From Reinekea marina (GTDB taxonomy: Bacteria; Pseudomonadota; Gammaproteobacteria; Pseudomonadales; Natronospirillaceae), in the NCBI RefSeq assembly GCF_030409715.1, contig NZ_JAUFQI010000001.1, forward strand, positions 3,088,501-3,152,500: DNA of 64,000 nt. The letters run 5' to 3'. The notes under the pieces are model-generated. The model did no database searches. It was not told the origin of the DNA and worked only from the letters and a program-made list of their open reading frames with translations. Positions within the stretch are counted from its first letter, which is position 1. Each line of letters starts with the position of its first letter. The position numbers were made by a program, and so were the translations under genes. Positions 1-8,216 of the stretch are shown piece after piece.

Positions 1-2
1 TT

Positions 3-458
3 AAAGAGATTCACTGGAGTGTTGCATCAAGCGCACACCCACCCTATGGATCAAACAGTTTTGATGCCATTGTTAGCATCTTTTCACGTGTTGATGCGGT
101 GCCATTTCATCGCGTATTAAAAAACAATGGCTCGGTACTTATGGTCGTACCTGACAGCGACCATTTAATGGGCTTACGTAAGATCATCTATGATAAAGTG
201 AGGCCGTATGACACGTCTAAACATTTAGAATACTTTAACAACGGCTTCGAATTAGTCAGTGAGCAGCGTATCACCGTTCCACTTAATTTAACCACTAACG
301 AAGCGATATTTGACTTGCTTGGAATGACACCTCATGCCCATCGATTACCGATAGACAAAAGGCGTCAGTTATCAGAAGTAGCCTCGTTGACTGACACAGC
401 TTGTTTTAAATTGTATCACTTTAGAAAATCTCATCAGAGTCAAGACCAAATAAGCTAG
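3..458 (+). CDS. rlmA: 23S rRNA (guanine-N1)-methyltransferase RlmA, 3' part
   Basis: Open from the window edge to TAG at 456-458, so the start codon and the N-terminal zinc-binding and SAM-binding parts lie upstream. The visible 151 residues resemble the C-terminal half of RlmA-type enzymes, which methylate a guanine in helix 35 of 23S rRNA using SAM. Typical features are VASSAHPPYGSNSFDAIVSI (end of the Rossmann core), then VVPDSDHLMGLRKIIYD and an LLGMTPHAHR segment matching the MTPFAWR region of E. coli RlmA. The last 38 nt overlap the 3' end of the convergent pomB gene. The family call is good; the exact methylation target is inferred from homology. Confidence 0.75.
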   Translation, partial: KEIHWSVASSAHPPYGSNSFDAIVSIFSRVDAVPFHRVLKNNGSVLMVVPDSDHLMGLRKIIYDKVRPYDTSKHLEYFNNGFELVSEQRITVPLNLTTNEAIFDLLGMTPHAHRLPIDKRRQLSEVASLTDTACFKLYHFRKSHQSQDQIS

Positions 459-1371
459 GGTCGCCTGGGTCAACATCTTCTGGGCTAGGAGAAGGCGTAC
501 CATCGAAGTTTTCATTCACTTGCTTCACTAATATTTCGACGCGGCGATTTTGCAACCGTCCTTCTGGTGTATCATTTGAAGCCAACGGCTTGGTCGACCC
601 ATGCCCAACAATAGTGAAACGGTCTTCGCTCATCTCAGGCGCGATAAATAGGTACTCTGCCACAGCCAAGGCTCGGGCCGCACTGAGCAACCAGTTATTT
701 CTAAACCGCGCCGTACTGATCGGAATGTTGTCCGTATGACCTTCTACAAATAACTTTCCAGGAGTAGTCACCAAAAGCACTCGGATTTTATCCAGAACAG
801 GTAAGAAATCATCAGCAACATAATCCGAGCCGCCACTGAAGCTCTGTTCTTTAATTCGAATAATAATGGTTTCGTTTATGGTTTCTATTTGCAGCGCGCC
901 TTCAGCGACTTCTTTTGCCAAGGCTTCTGCAAATTGCTCGGCCCGCTCTTGAACCTCTTCAGACGTCGCGTTTTCTGGAACGGCGATATCGCGAGACAAC
1001 TTGCCTTCCTCACCCTGCGCGGTTTCTTGCATGGTCACGGTATCTTGGCAAAGAATTTCCAACGAGTCTTTAAGATCATCCACGGTATCTTGACGAACAG
1101 AATTTAACGGCGTCGGATTCGGCGTACCGGGGCTAAATTCTTTCGCGATTATGCTAGTCCCTTTTGGAATATCCATCACATTCACCTCGGCTTGCACACC
1201 AAAGGCATTGCGCAAAGAACCCGCTAAACGTTTAAACTTTAGGGCATCCATCTCAGAGAAAGACAACAGCAGCACGAAAAAGCACATTAACAGTGCCATT
1301 AAGTCTGAAAATGTACCCATCCATGCAGGGAGACCTTCAATGCATTCGGGGCAATCGTCTTCTTCTTCCAT
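421..1371 (-). CDS. pomB: Sodium-type flagellar stator protein PomB
   Basis: A 316-residue MotB/PomB family protein, the peptidoglycan-anchored half of the flagellar stator. The N-terminus has one membrane segment (about residues 24-40) preceded by GLPAWMGTFSDLM. Asp23 sits at the ion-binding aspartate position of PomB. The text downstream (FSEMDALKFKRLAGS, then IPKGTSIIAKEFSPG) matches Vibrio PomB much better than E. coli MotB. The C-terminal OmpA-like domain shows FVEGHTDNIPIS and NRRVEILV. It starts at ATG 1371 behind a GGATAGGA ribosome site, 9 nt after pomA, so the two are almost certainly co-transcribed and assemble as a PomA4B2-type channel. Sodium coupling is inferred from the Pom-type sequence. 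Confidence 0.93.
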   Translation of the reverse strand: MEEEDDCPECIEGLPAWMGTFSDLMALLMCFFVLLLSFSEMDALKFKRLAGSLRNAFGVQAEVNVMDIPKGTSIIAKEFSPGTPNPTPLNSVRQDTVDDLKDSLEILCQDTVTMQETAQGEEGKLSRDIAVPENATSEEVQERAEQFAEALAKEVAEGALQIETINETIIIRIKEQSFSGGSDYVADDFLPVLDKIRVLLVTTPGKLFVEGHTDNIPISTARFRNNWLLSAARALAVAEYLFIAPEMSEDRFTIVGHGSTKPLASNDTPEGRLQNRRVEILVKQVNENFDGTPSPSPEDVDPGDPSLFGLDSDEIF

Positions 1372-1380
1372 TCCTATCCC

Positions 1381-2130
1381 TTATTCGCCACGCAAATTAG
1401 ATGGCAGATAACTTTTCAACATTGATTCAATAATACGAGGGTTTTGACCAGCTTGAATGGCCAATAAGCCATCGATCGCCATTTTTTGAATCGTTTCTTC
1501 TTGCTTAGAACGCACACCCAGTTTATCGGCAATTGGAATACAGATAACGGTGGCTAAGAACGAACCATAAAGTGTAGTTAACAAGGCAACCGCCATAGCA
1601 GGGCCAATGGTTTTTGGATCGTCCATGTTGGCCAACATCGCAACCAACCCGATCAACGTACCGATCATACCCATTGCAGGGCCTACATCGGCCATGGCAC
1701 TGAAAAATTTTGCCCCGTCGGCATGCCGATCTGAGGTCATTTTCATATCTTTGTTTAATAACGTTTTTACGACTTCAGGGTCATGGCCGTCTACCAGCAA
1801 CTGAATCCCTTTTGATAAAAAGTCACTGCTGGTTTCTTTGCCCTCTAAAGACAATAAACCACCTTTACGAGCGCCATCGGCAAGCTCAACGATTTCTCCA
1901 ATTAAGTCTTCTGGCTTAACAATTGAAAATGAAAAGGCCTTTCCGACCACCTTCCCGACGCCTAAAAACTGCTCAAGGGTGAATTTCGACATGGCCACAA
2001 AGGTCGACCCACCAAATACAATAAGCACCGATGGAATGTTAATAAATATGCCTAGACTTCCGCCCAAAAGCATGGACATGATGATCATGGCGAGAGCCCC
2101 AATGAGCCCGACAATCATAGCTATATCCAC
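1381..2130 (-). CDS. pomA: Sodium-type flagellar stator protein PomA
   Basis: A 249-residue MotA/PomA family membrane protein with four predicted membrane segments (about residues 4-24, 28-48, 150-170, 180-200). The signature GDVGPAMGMIGTLIGLVAML-like block (here ADVGPAMGMIGTLIGLVAML) and MDDPKTIGPAMAVALLTTLY are typical of PomA. It forms the ion channel with PomB and pushes the rotor protein FliG. The start is GTG at 2130 (giving MDIAMIVGLIGA, collinear with Vibrio PomA), with GAGG 7 nt upstream. It is the first gene of a two-gene operon. A candidate sigma-28 promoter lies about 170 nt upstream. Confidence 0.93.
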   Translation of the reverse strand: MDIAMIVGLIGALAMIIMSMLLGGSLGIFINIPSVLIVFGGSTFVAMSKFTLEQFLGVGKVVGKAFSFSIVKPEDLIGEIVELADGARKGGLLSLEGKETSSDFLSKGIQLLVDGHDPEVVKTLLNKDMKMTSDRHADGAKFFSAMADVGPAMGMIGTLIGLVAMLANMDDPKTIGPAMAVALLTTLYGSFLATVICIPIADKLGVRSKQEETIQKMAIDGLLAIQAGQNPRIIESMLKSYLPSNLRGE

Positions 2131-2300
2131 GAAATACCTCGCTGTACTGTAAACCTCTTCAAATAAATAAAGAGGGAATAAAAAGAATTAGTTAAAGCTT
2201 AGCAGTAAAAATAAAACTCGGTAGCCAGAACCCTGAACAGAAAAGGCGAACCGCATTTCACTCATCGACCTAATAGTTTAAACTCTGGTCTTCAAAGGCT

Positions 2301-2327
2301 CTATCGGCCGAGATTTCTGAAAATTAA
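2301..2327 (-). promoter_or_regulatory. Candidate sigma-28 (FliA) promoter for pomAB
   Basis: On the minus strand the sequence reads TTAA, 15 nt, GCCGATAG. The -35 element is at 2324-2327 and the -10 element at 2301-2308. The flagellar sigma-28 consensus is TAAA-N15-GCCGATAA, so spacing is exact and the -10 matches 7 of 8 bases. It points at pomA with a leader of about 165 nt. Stator genes are classic sigma-28 targets; the assignment itself is inference. Confidence 0.5.
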
Positions 2328-2378
2328 CCCTAAATTTGCAAGTTTCACTTTAAAAGTGCCGATGCTAGAGGTATTTCA

Positions 2379-2615
2379 ATGGCGAATCCAACTAAAAACT
2401 CATTCGAAGACGATTTAACGGCTTTAGAGAACATTGTTGAACAACTTGAGTCGGGCGAGCTCAGCCTAGATGACGCAATGAAGGCATTTGAATCGGGTGT
2501 CAAACTGACCAACCAATGTCAAAAAACGTTAGCCGATGCCCAGCAAAAGGTACAAGTATTAGTCGATAAAAACGGCCTAGAATCTTTGCAAGACCTTGAC
2601 GATCAAGAGGCCTAA
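2379..2615 (+). CDS. xseB: Exodeoxyribonuclease VII small subunit
   Basis: A 78-residue protein of the XseB family, the small subunit that binds several-fold to XseA to form exonuclease VII, a single-strand-specific DNase. Recognisable features are FEDDLTALENIVEQLESGEL and the LDDAMKAFESGVKLTNQCQK helix that forms the coiled-coil hairpin. ATG 2379 follows AGAGG. The stop codon TAATG overlaps the ispA start by 1 nt. xseB-ispA-dxs is a conserved gammaproteobacterial operon, which supports both calls. No xseA is present in this window. Confidence 0.95.
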   Translation: MANPTKNSFEDDLTALENIVEQLESGELSLDDAMKAFESGVKLTNQCQKTLADAQQKVQVLVDKNGLESLQDLDDQEA

Positions 2616-3496
2616 TGAAACTCGACGAATATTTATCCGACACTCGTTCGCGCTTTGAAACCCACCTGCAACATTCGTTTCAACATTCGCCTTCAGAACA
2701 ATTAAAAAACGCCATTCATTATTCGTTGCTCGATGGTGGCAAACGCTTGAGACCCGCATTGGTTCGTGCCGCAGCATTAGCATGCGGGCAATCGAATCAG
2801 CATTGGCTGATTCCCGCCAGCGCAATAGAAATGGTGCACGTTTACAGTTTAATTCACGACGATTTGCCTGCTATGGACAACGACGATTTGCGCCGAGGCA
2901 AACCAACCAACCATAAAGCCTTTGATGAAGCTACGGCCATTTTAGCCGGCGATGCGTTGCAAACCGAGGCGTTCTTGCAAATTGCGCAGGCAACTGAATT
3001 TAATGACCAACAAGTTCGGCGAATGCTAACAGCCTTAACAAAAGCCTCCGGTGGCCAGGGAATGGTAGGTGGCCAAATGCTGGATATACTGGCTGAGGAA
3101 ACCTCCATTACGTTAGAACAACTACAGCATATACACCGCTTAAAAACCGGCGCGCTCATTCAAGCGTCATTAGCTATCGGTGCACTGTGCAAAGAAGACG
3201 TTACAGATTCAGTTTTACAACAACTGGAAGTCTACGGCGATGCCATTGGCTTGGCGTTTCAAATAACGGATGATGTTCTGGATGTTACCAGCACCACCGA
3301 AGTGCTTGGCAAACCTCAAGGCAGCGATGCCGAGGCACAAAAAACAACCTATGTAACTCTATTGGGGTTAAGCGGCGCGAAACAACAAGCGCATTTTCAG
3401 CATCAACGAGCACTCAGTGCGTTAACCGACATGGGGTTAAATGAAACAAGTCTGCTGTGGCAGCTTGCTGATTATATTTTATACAGAGACCATTAG
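2615..3496 (+). CDS. ispA: Farnesyl diphosphate synthase (geranyltranstransferase)
   Basis: A 293-residue short-chain trans-prenyltransferase that condenses DMAPP/GPP with IPP to make farnesyl diphosphate, the precursor of the ubiquinone side chain and undecaprenyl phosphate. The first aspartate-rich motif DDLPAMDND is at residues 82-90 and the second, DDVLD, at 219-223. GGKRLRP (41-47) binds IPP and GGQMLDI lies near residue 152. The two-residue insertion in the first motif (DDxxxxD) is the bacterial type II FPP synthase form. It starts inside the xseB stop, and the next gene starts in its own stop codon, so it sits in a tightly coupled operon that leads to dxs. Confidence 0.95.
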   Translation: MKLDEYLSDTRSRFETHLQHSFQHSPSEQLKNAIHYSLLDGGKRLRPALVRAAALACGQSNQHWLIPASAIEMVHVYSLIHDDLPAMDNDDLRRGKPTNHKAFDEATAILAGDALQTEAFLQIAQATEFNDQQVRRMLTALTKASGGQGMVGGQMLDILAEETSITLEQLQHIHRLKTGALIQASLAIGALCKEDVTDSVLQQLEVYGDAIGLAFQITDDVLDVTSTTEVLGKPQGSDAEAQKTTYVTLLGLSGAKQQAHFQHQRALSALTDMGLNETSLLWQLADYILYRDH

Positions 3497-4728
3497 TGAA
3501 GAAATCATCCGCCCTTACCGTTCCAGAGTTTCGTGTCTATTTCATGGCCGCTATTTTTGGCACCATGGCCATTTGGATGACACGTTTTCTTTACGCATGG
3601 ATGGTTTGGGAGTACACAAAGTCGGCCTTTTGGGTTGGAGTTGCCAGCGCAGGTTTATTATTACCCTCTTTAATTGTGACACCAATTTTTGGTGTTATTT
3701 CCGATCGAATTAATCTCAAAAAAGGGATTGTGAGCTGGCAGTTTGCGCAGGGAGTTATCACCGCCCTTACGGCTATTATTTTAAAGTTTCAACCGCCTTC
3801 TCTACCCTTGCTAATGACCATCATTGTCGTGTTTGGCATCGTGGCTTCCGCAGGCTCTCCACTGCGATTAACAATTTTGCCAAAGTTAGTCGGTAAAAAT
3901 CGTTTGTCTAGTGCGGTAGGCTACGGCGCCATTTTATTCAACAGCTCACGAGTTATTGCACCGGCTTTTTCAGCTTGGCTGTTGTCTATATCTTCTGAGA
4001 TGGCTTTACTTTGGGTATGCACAATGGCGTTTGCTTTGGCCGCGGTCATAAATTTGCGCCTGCCTTCGTTTAAACAACCCGAGAACAAACCAGAAGCCTT
4101 GCCCTGGTATCAAGAGTTTATGGTGGGCGTTAACATCAGCTGGCAATCACCTTTTATTCGTATTTTAATTTTATTGACCTTCATCAATAGCTTTACCGGT
4201 CGAACTTTGATGGAATTATTACCCGCATTTTCTGGTACTTTATCATCGGGTTCTGCTGCTGATTTAGCGACGCTGATTGCCTGTGCGGGCATCGGATCCA
4301 TTATTGGTGGCATTTTCATGTCTCGACAACGCAACGAACTCGCCCGCCTCAAAAATATACTACTTTTATCTCTTGGTTTTTCGCTAGTGTTTATTATTGC
4401 GCTACTTCTAACGCGTTCGCTCGCGTTTATATCTTTCTGCGTTGGCATGATCAGCTTACTGATGACTTTATTTGGCACCGGAAGCCAAATAATTTTGCAA
4501 ATACAAACCGATGAGAACACCCGTGGAAGAGTCATGAGTTTATGGTTAACGATTGCCATTGCAGGGCCTGCAATGGGTGCTTTTCTAATGGGCTGGGTCA
4601 CCGAAATTTCAAATTTTACCGTCACCTTTATGTTTATGGCTGCACTCACCTTACTATGCGGCGTGCTTTTGCAGGGCCACAAGAAAAAGATGGCCCAACA
4701 TCAGAATGCACCCGAAGTGCAGCAGTGA
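3496..4728 (+). CDS. MFS transporter (MFS_3/EntS-like)
   Basis: A 410-residue major facilitator with about 12 hydrophobic segments and a short polar C-terminal tail. It has the cytoplasmic loop 2-3 motif of the family (FGVISDRINLKKGIV). The overall pattern (VPEFRVYFMAAIFGTMAIWM at the start, later DENTRGRVMSLW) resembles the MFS_3 group that includes EntS-type exporters. The substrate cannot be read from sequence. The start is GTG 3496, which shares its G with the TAG of ispA; no ATG fits as well. It interrupts the usual xseB-ispA-dxs order. Co-transcription with isoprenoid genes may mean nothing more than read-through. Confidence 0.8.
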   Translation: MKKSSALTVPEFRVYFMAAIFGTMAIWMTRFLYAWMVWEYTKSAFWVGVASAGLLLPSLIVTPIFGVISDRINLKKGIVSWQFAQGVITALTAIILKFQPPSLPLLMTIIVVFGIVASAGSPLRLTILPKLVGKNRLSSAVGYGAILFNSSRVIAPAFSAWLLSISSEMALLWVCTMAFALAAVINLRLPSFKQPENKPEALPWYQEFMVGVNISWQSPFIRILILLTFINSFTGRTLMELLPAFSGTLSSGSAADLATLIACAGIGSIIGGIFMSRQRNELARLKNILLLSLGFSLVFIIALLLTRSLAFISFCVGMISLLMTLFGTGSQIILQIQTDENTRGRVMSLWLTIAIAGPAMGAFLMGWVTEISNFTVTFMFMAALTLLCGVLLQGHKKKMAQHQNAPEVQQ

Positions 4729-4793
4729 CGGTTTCTATGTGTTGAGTTACTGCCTTTTTACAACAATATTCTGTACACTAGGCCCCTTCTTAC

Positions 4794-4813
4794 CCTCTCT
4801 GGTACTAGAGAGG
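4794..4813 (+). other. Hairpin in the leader of dxs
   Basis: CCTCTCT and AGAGAGG form a perfect 7-bp stem around the 6-nt loop GGTACT, ending 25 nt before the dxs ATG. There is no T-tract after it, so it is not a canonical terminator. It could separate the upstream MFS message from dxs, or shape the dxs leader. Confidence 0.4.
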
Positions 4814-4838
4814 TGATTCAGTATTATCAGGGTATTAA

Positions 4839-6725
4839 ATGAAGGTTTTTGACCATATTCCAAAAACGCGTCCCCGAACGCCATTACTAGATCGCGTTGA
4901 CTCCCCGGCCGACCTTAAGAAGCTCCCACTGTCTCAGTTACCGCAATACGCTGATGAACTGCGTGAGTACTTACTTTTCAGTGTTGGCCAATCTGGCGGT
5001 CATTTTGGTGCGGGGCTTGGCGTTGTCGAGCTAACGGTCGCATTGCACTATGTTTACGATACTCCTGAGCAAAATTTAGTCTGGGATGTGGGTCATCAGG
5101 CTTATCCGCACAAAATTATTACTGGGCGCAGAGATAAACTGCCGACCATTCGCCAAGAGCGCGGATTACACGCATTTCCACATCGTGAAGAAAGCCCATA
5201 CGACCGCTTTGGTGTAGGCCATTCGAGCACCTCTATTTCTGCCGCGTTAGGCATGGCCATTGCGAATAGATTACAAGGCAACCCCCAACAAGCCGTTGCG
5301 GTCATTGGAGATGGTGCCATTACCGCTGGCTTAGCCTTTGAGGCCTTAAATCACGCTGGGCATGATGGCGCTAATTTACTGGTCGTATTAAACGACAATG
5401 ACATGTCAATCTCAGAAAACGTTGGCGCTTTAAACAAGGCCTTTTCTCGGGTTTTTTCGTCAAAAACCTATTCGCATTTGCGTGAAAACAGCAAAAAAGT
5501 GCTCAAAAATGTGCCGCCTATGCTGGAGTTTGCCCGTAAAGCCGAAGAACACATGAAAGGCATGGTAGCCCCAGGAACACTATTTGAAGAATTAGGCTTT
5601 AACTACGTCGGCCCCGTTGATGGGCACGATGTAATAGAGCTAGTGAACACGCTCAGCAACATTAAAACGTTCAACGGCCCACAGTTTTTACACATTGCCA
5701 GCCAAAAAGGTAAAGGGTTTTTGCCGGCTGAAAACGAGCCCATTAAATACCACGCTATTACTAAAATTGAATCTCAAGTCAGCAACGCACCCGAGATAAA
5801 ACCAGTCGCGAAACCGAGTTACTCAAATGTTTTCGGTCAATGGTTGTGCGATATGGCCGCTAACAACGCACAGTTAACAGGTATTACACCGGCTATGCGT
5901 GAAGGTTCTGATCTCATCAAATTTTCACAGCTATACCCGCAGCGATACTTTGATGTTGCTATTGCAGAGCAGCACGCCGTTACTTTTGCGGCGGGTTTAG
6001 CCTGTGAGGGGTTTAAACCCGTGGTAGCGATTTATTCAACCTTCTTACAACGTGGCTACGATCAATTGATACACGATGTGGCCATTCAAAATTTAGACGT
6101 TTTGTTTGCTATCGATCGCGCGGGTTTTGTCGGTGAAGATGGCCCGACACATTCGGGCAGTTACGATTTTAGTTATTTACGCTGTATTCCCAACTTGATC
6201 GTGATGGCCCCTAAAGATGAACAAGAATGTCGTCAAATGTTGTCCACTGGCTTTTTATACGAAGGCCCTGCCGCCGTCAGATACCCAAGAGGCAAAGGCC
6301 CTGGCGTTGAAGTCACAGCAACACTAGAGCCATTAACCATTGGCCAATCGGAGTTGCTACGTTCCGGTAAAAAAGTTGCTATTTTGGCCTTTGGCAGTCG
6401 CGTAGAGCCTTGTAAAGCAGTCGCCGATGCGCTGGATGCCACTTTAATAAACATGCGTTTTGTAAAACCGATAGATAAAGAAGCTATTATAAAGGCGGCT
6501 CAATCTCACGATTTACTCGTTACCGTTGAAGAAAATGCCATTATGGGCGGCGCAGGGTCGGCTGTCGCTGAAGCTCTACTTGCCAGTGGTGCTCCTGCAA
6601 ATATATTGCAATTAGGGCTGCCCGATGAATACACTAATCACGCCAAACCAGAGGTTATGTTGGCGCAAGTGGGGCTAGACTCGTCGGGAATTCAAGCGGC
6701 CATTGAAGCGCGACTAGGGCAATAA
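4839..6725 (+). CDS. dxs: 1-deoxy-D-xylulose-5-phosphate synthase
   Basis: A 628-residue thiamine-diphosphate enzyme that condenses pyruvate and glyceraldehyde 3-phosphate, the first step of the MEP isoprenoid pathway. Visible features are the GHQAYPHKI segment (residues 85-93), the ThDP/Mg motif [15 protein letters not shown] (157-171) ending with NDNDMSIS, the pyrimidine domain motif [14 protein letters not shown], and [19 protein letters not shown]. Length and collinearity match E. coli Dxs (620 aa). It is the last isoprenoid gene of the xseB-ispA-(MFS)-dxs group, 110 nt after the MFS gene, and carries a leader hairpin. The next gene starts 1 nt after its stop. Confidence 0.97.
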   Translation: MKVFDHIPKTRPRTPLLDRVDSPADLKKLPLSQLPQYADELREYLLFSVGQSGGHFGAGLGVVELTVALHYVYDTPEQNLVWDVGHQAYPHKIITGRRDKLPTIRQERGLHAFPHREESPYDRFGVGHSSTSISAALGMAIANRLQGNPQQAVAVIGDGAITAGLAFEALNHAGHDGANLLVVLNDNDMSISENVGALNKAFSRVFSSKTYSHLRENSKKVLKNVPPMLEFARKAEEHMKGMVAPGTLFEELGFNYVGPVDGHDVIELVNTLSNIKTFNGPQFLHIASQKGKGFLPAENEPIKYHAITKIESQVSNAPEIKPVAKPSYSNVFGQWLCDMAANNAQLTGITPAMREGSDLIKFSQLYPQRYFDVAIAEQHAVTFAAGLACEGFKPVVAIYSTFLQRGYDQLIHDVAIQNLDVLFAIDRAGFVGEDGPTHSGSYDFSYLRCIPNLIVMAPKDEQECRQMLSTGFLYEGPAAVRYPRGKGPGVEVTATLEPLTIGQSELLRSGKKVAILAFGSRVEPCKAVADALDATLINMRFVKPIDKEAIIKAAQSHDLLVTVEENAIMGGAGSAVAEALLASGAPANILQLGLPDEYTNHAKPEVMLAQVGLDSSGIQAAIEARLGQ

Positions 6726-6726
6726 C

Positions 6727-7410
6727 ATGGTGATTGTGCTCGCGATTATAGCGCTTCTAGCTCTATTAATTGGCCCTAACATCTGGGTGAAGCGAGTGTT
6801 GAAAAAACACAGTCGCGAGCGCAAAGATTTACCTGGCACAGGGTCTGAGCTCGCGAATCATTTAATTAAACGCTTTGAACTGACGGACGTTTCTTTGGAA
6901 ACTACCGAAAAAGGCGATCACTATGACCCCACCAGCAAAACCATTCGGCTCACAGAGTCGGTTTACCAAGGTAAAAGCCTAACGGCCATTGCAACGGCGG
7001 CGCATGAATTCGGGCATGCCTTGCAACATCATAAAGCGTATCGCCCACTATTAACTCGAACTGCAATGGCAAAACAAGCCTATTACGTACAAAATGCGGC
7101 CAGTATTGCATTGCTGATGATTCCATTTTTATCGATGATTCCGGGCTTAGCGGTCTTTGCTCGGATTGTTTTAATATTTGTCATTGGCTCTATGTTTTTT
7201 TCAGCTATCATCCATTTAGTTACGCTGCCCGTTGAATTTGATGCTTCCTTTGGGCGCGCGCTGCCAATTCTGCAACAGGGTGACTATGTTGATCAGCGTG
7301 ACTACAGTACCGTTCGGAAAATACTCTTAGCGTGCGCTCTAACCTATGTCAGCCAAGCCATGATTGGCGTGCTTAATTTTGGTCGCTGGATTCGTTTACT
7401 TAAGCGCTGA
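6727..7410 (+). CDS. Membrane zinc metallopeptidase, YugP family
   Basis: A 227-residue integral membrane protein with a zinc-protease motif AAHEFGHALQHH (about residues 96-107), followed by two to three membrane segments (about 125-185). This layout is that of the neutral zinc metallopeptidase family typified by B. subtilis YugP. An N-terminal membrane anchor (residues 1-18) precedes a basic stretch. The substrate is unknown. It begins 1 nt after the dxs stop and is probably translated from the same message. It ends 12 nt before the convergent DUF2007 gene with no visible terminator between them. Confidence 0.8.
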   Translation: MVIVLAIIALLALLIGPNIWVKRVLKKHSRERKDLPGTGSELANHLIKRFELTDVSLETTEKGDHYDPTSKTIRLTESVYQGKSLTAIATAAHEFGHALQHHKAYRPLLTRTAMAKQAYYVQNAASIALLMIPFLSMIPGLAVFARIVLIFVIGSMFFSAIIHLVTLPVEFDASFGRALPILQQGDYVDQRDYSTVRKILLACALTYVSQAMIGVLNFGRWIRLLKR

Positions 7411-7422
7411 AGGGCACAAAAA

Positions 7423-7731
7423 CTAAATCTTTTTTCTCGGTGCTTCACAATCCCAACAAAAATCAAATGAGCCGGCATTGCTTTCACCACACTGCCCGCA
7501 ATACCAATCGTCTTGTTCATTTGCGGCAATTTCAGCAAGAATATTTTGCGCCAACCCTAGATCTCGTTCGTCTTCTAACCAGAGTTCTGGCCAGACATCC
7601 TGAGGGGCTAACTCCCCTGAACCGCCTGAGGCAAACTCATTACGAACACTCGTCCTAATGAGCTTTAAATCTAACAGGTTTTGAATGTTGACTACTTGAT
7701 ATAAATTCGGATGTGTATAAATTTTTGTCAT
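7423..7731 (-). CDS. DUF2007-type protein with C-terminal zinc ribbon
   Basis: A 102-residue protein. The N-terminal part (MTKIYTHPNLYQVVNIQNLL, then SGELAPQDVWPELWL) matches the DUF2007 ('putative signal transducing protein') pattern, including the conserved L-x-P-x-x-x-W-P-E-L-W element. The C-terminus adds a WYCGQCGE...FDFCWDC segment: two CxxC pairs with the spacing of a RanBP2-like or rubredoxin-type zinc ribbon. Its function is unknown. It stands alone on the minus strand between two plus-strand genes. Confidence 0.7.
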   Translation of the reverse strand: MTKIYTHPNLYQVVNIQNLLDLKLIRTSVRNEFASGGSGELAPQDVWPELWLEDERDLGLAQNILAEIAANEQDDWYCGQCGESNAGSFDFCWDCEAPRKKI

Positions 7732-7837
7732 TCGAGCGCCTTGGCCGATTAATACTATTACTCATTAAGGATGATTCGAGTTAACCTGTCCACTAAATTG
7801 CTCAATCAATCGCTGAATTCCAACTTAAGGACTAACC

Positions 7838-8212
7838 ATGGTCTCAATCGGTGAATTACATGATCAGTGGCGATCACACTGCTTAACAAAACAAGGGGCT
7901 AGCGAAGACACCCCATTTGGACCAGAGGCTTTAGTGTTTAAAGTTGAGGGGAAAATGTTTGCACTGTTAATGAAGCGAAAACAAGGTTTAGCGTTAAATC
8001 TAAAGTGCGATCCACAAGAAGCGTTAATTATCAGAGAAAGCTTTGAGGCTGTAATACCTGGTTACCATATGAACAAAAAGCATTGGAATACGGTGTATTT
8101 AGATCAAGGGTTGGACGAATCATTAATCGCAGGTTGGATCGCTGATTCGTACAACTTGGTGGTGCAATCGTTGCCTAAAAAAACTCGTATTAAGTATTTA
8201 GGCGATAATTAA
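7838..8212 (+). CDS. MmcQ/YjbR family protein
   Basis: A 124-residue protein of the MmcQ/YjbR family, which has a CyaY-like fold and is loosely described as DNA binding. Supporting features are the segment PFGPEALVFKVEGKMFALL, then LNLKCDPQEALIIRESF and KKHWNTVYLD near the C-terminus, all in family order. The biological role is not established for the family. It is a single gene that ends 4 nt before the convergent malE-like gene. Confidence 0.8.
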   Translation: MVSIGELHDQWRSHCLTKQGASEDTPFGPEALVFKVEGKMFALLMKRKQGLALNLKCDPQEALIIRESFEAVIPGYHMNKKHWNTVYLDQGLDESLIAGWIADSYNLVVQSLPKKTRIKYLGDN

Positions 8213-8216
8213 CGCC

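Noticed and set aside
2349..2366. Second sigma-28-like GCCGAT on the plus strand before xseB
   Set aside because: GCCGATGC has no TAAA at 15-nt spacing (TAAA lies only 3 nt upstream), so it does not fit the promoter.
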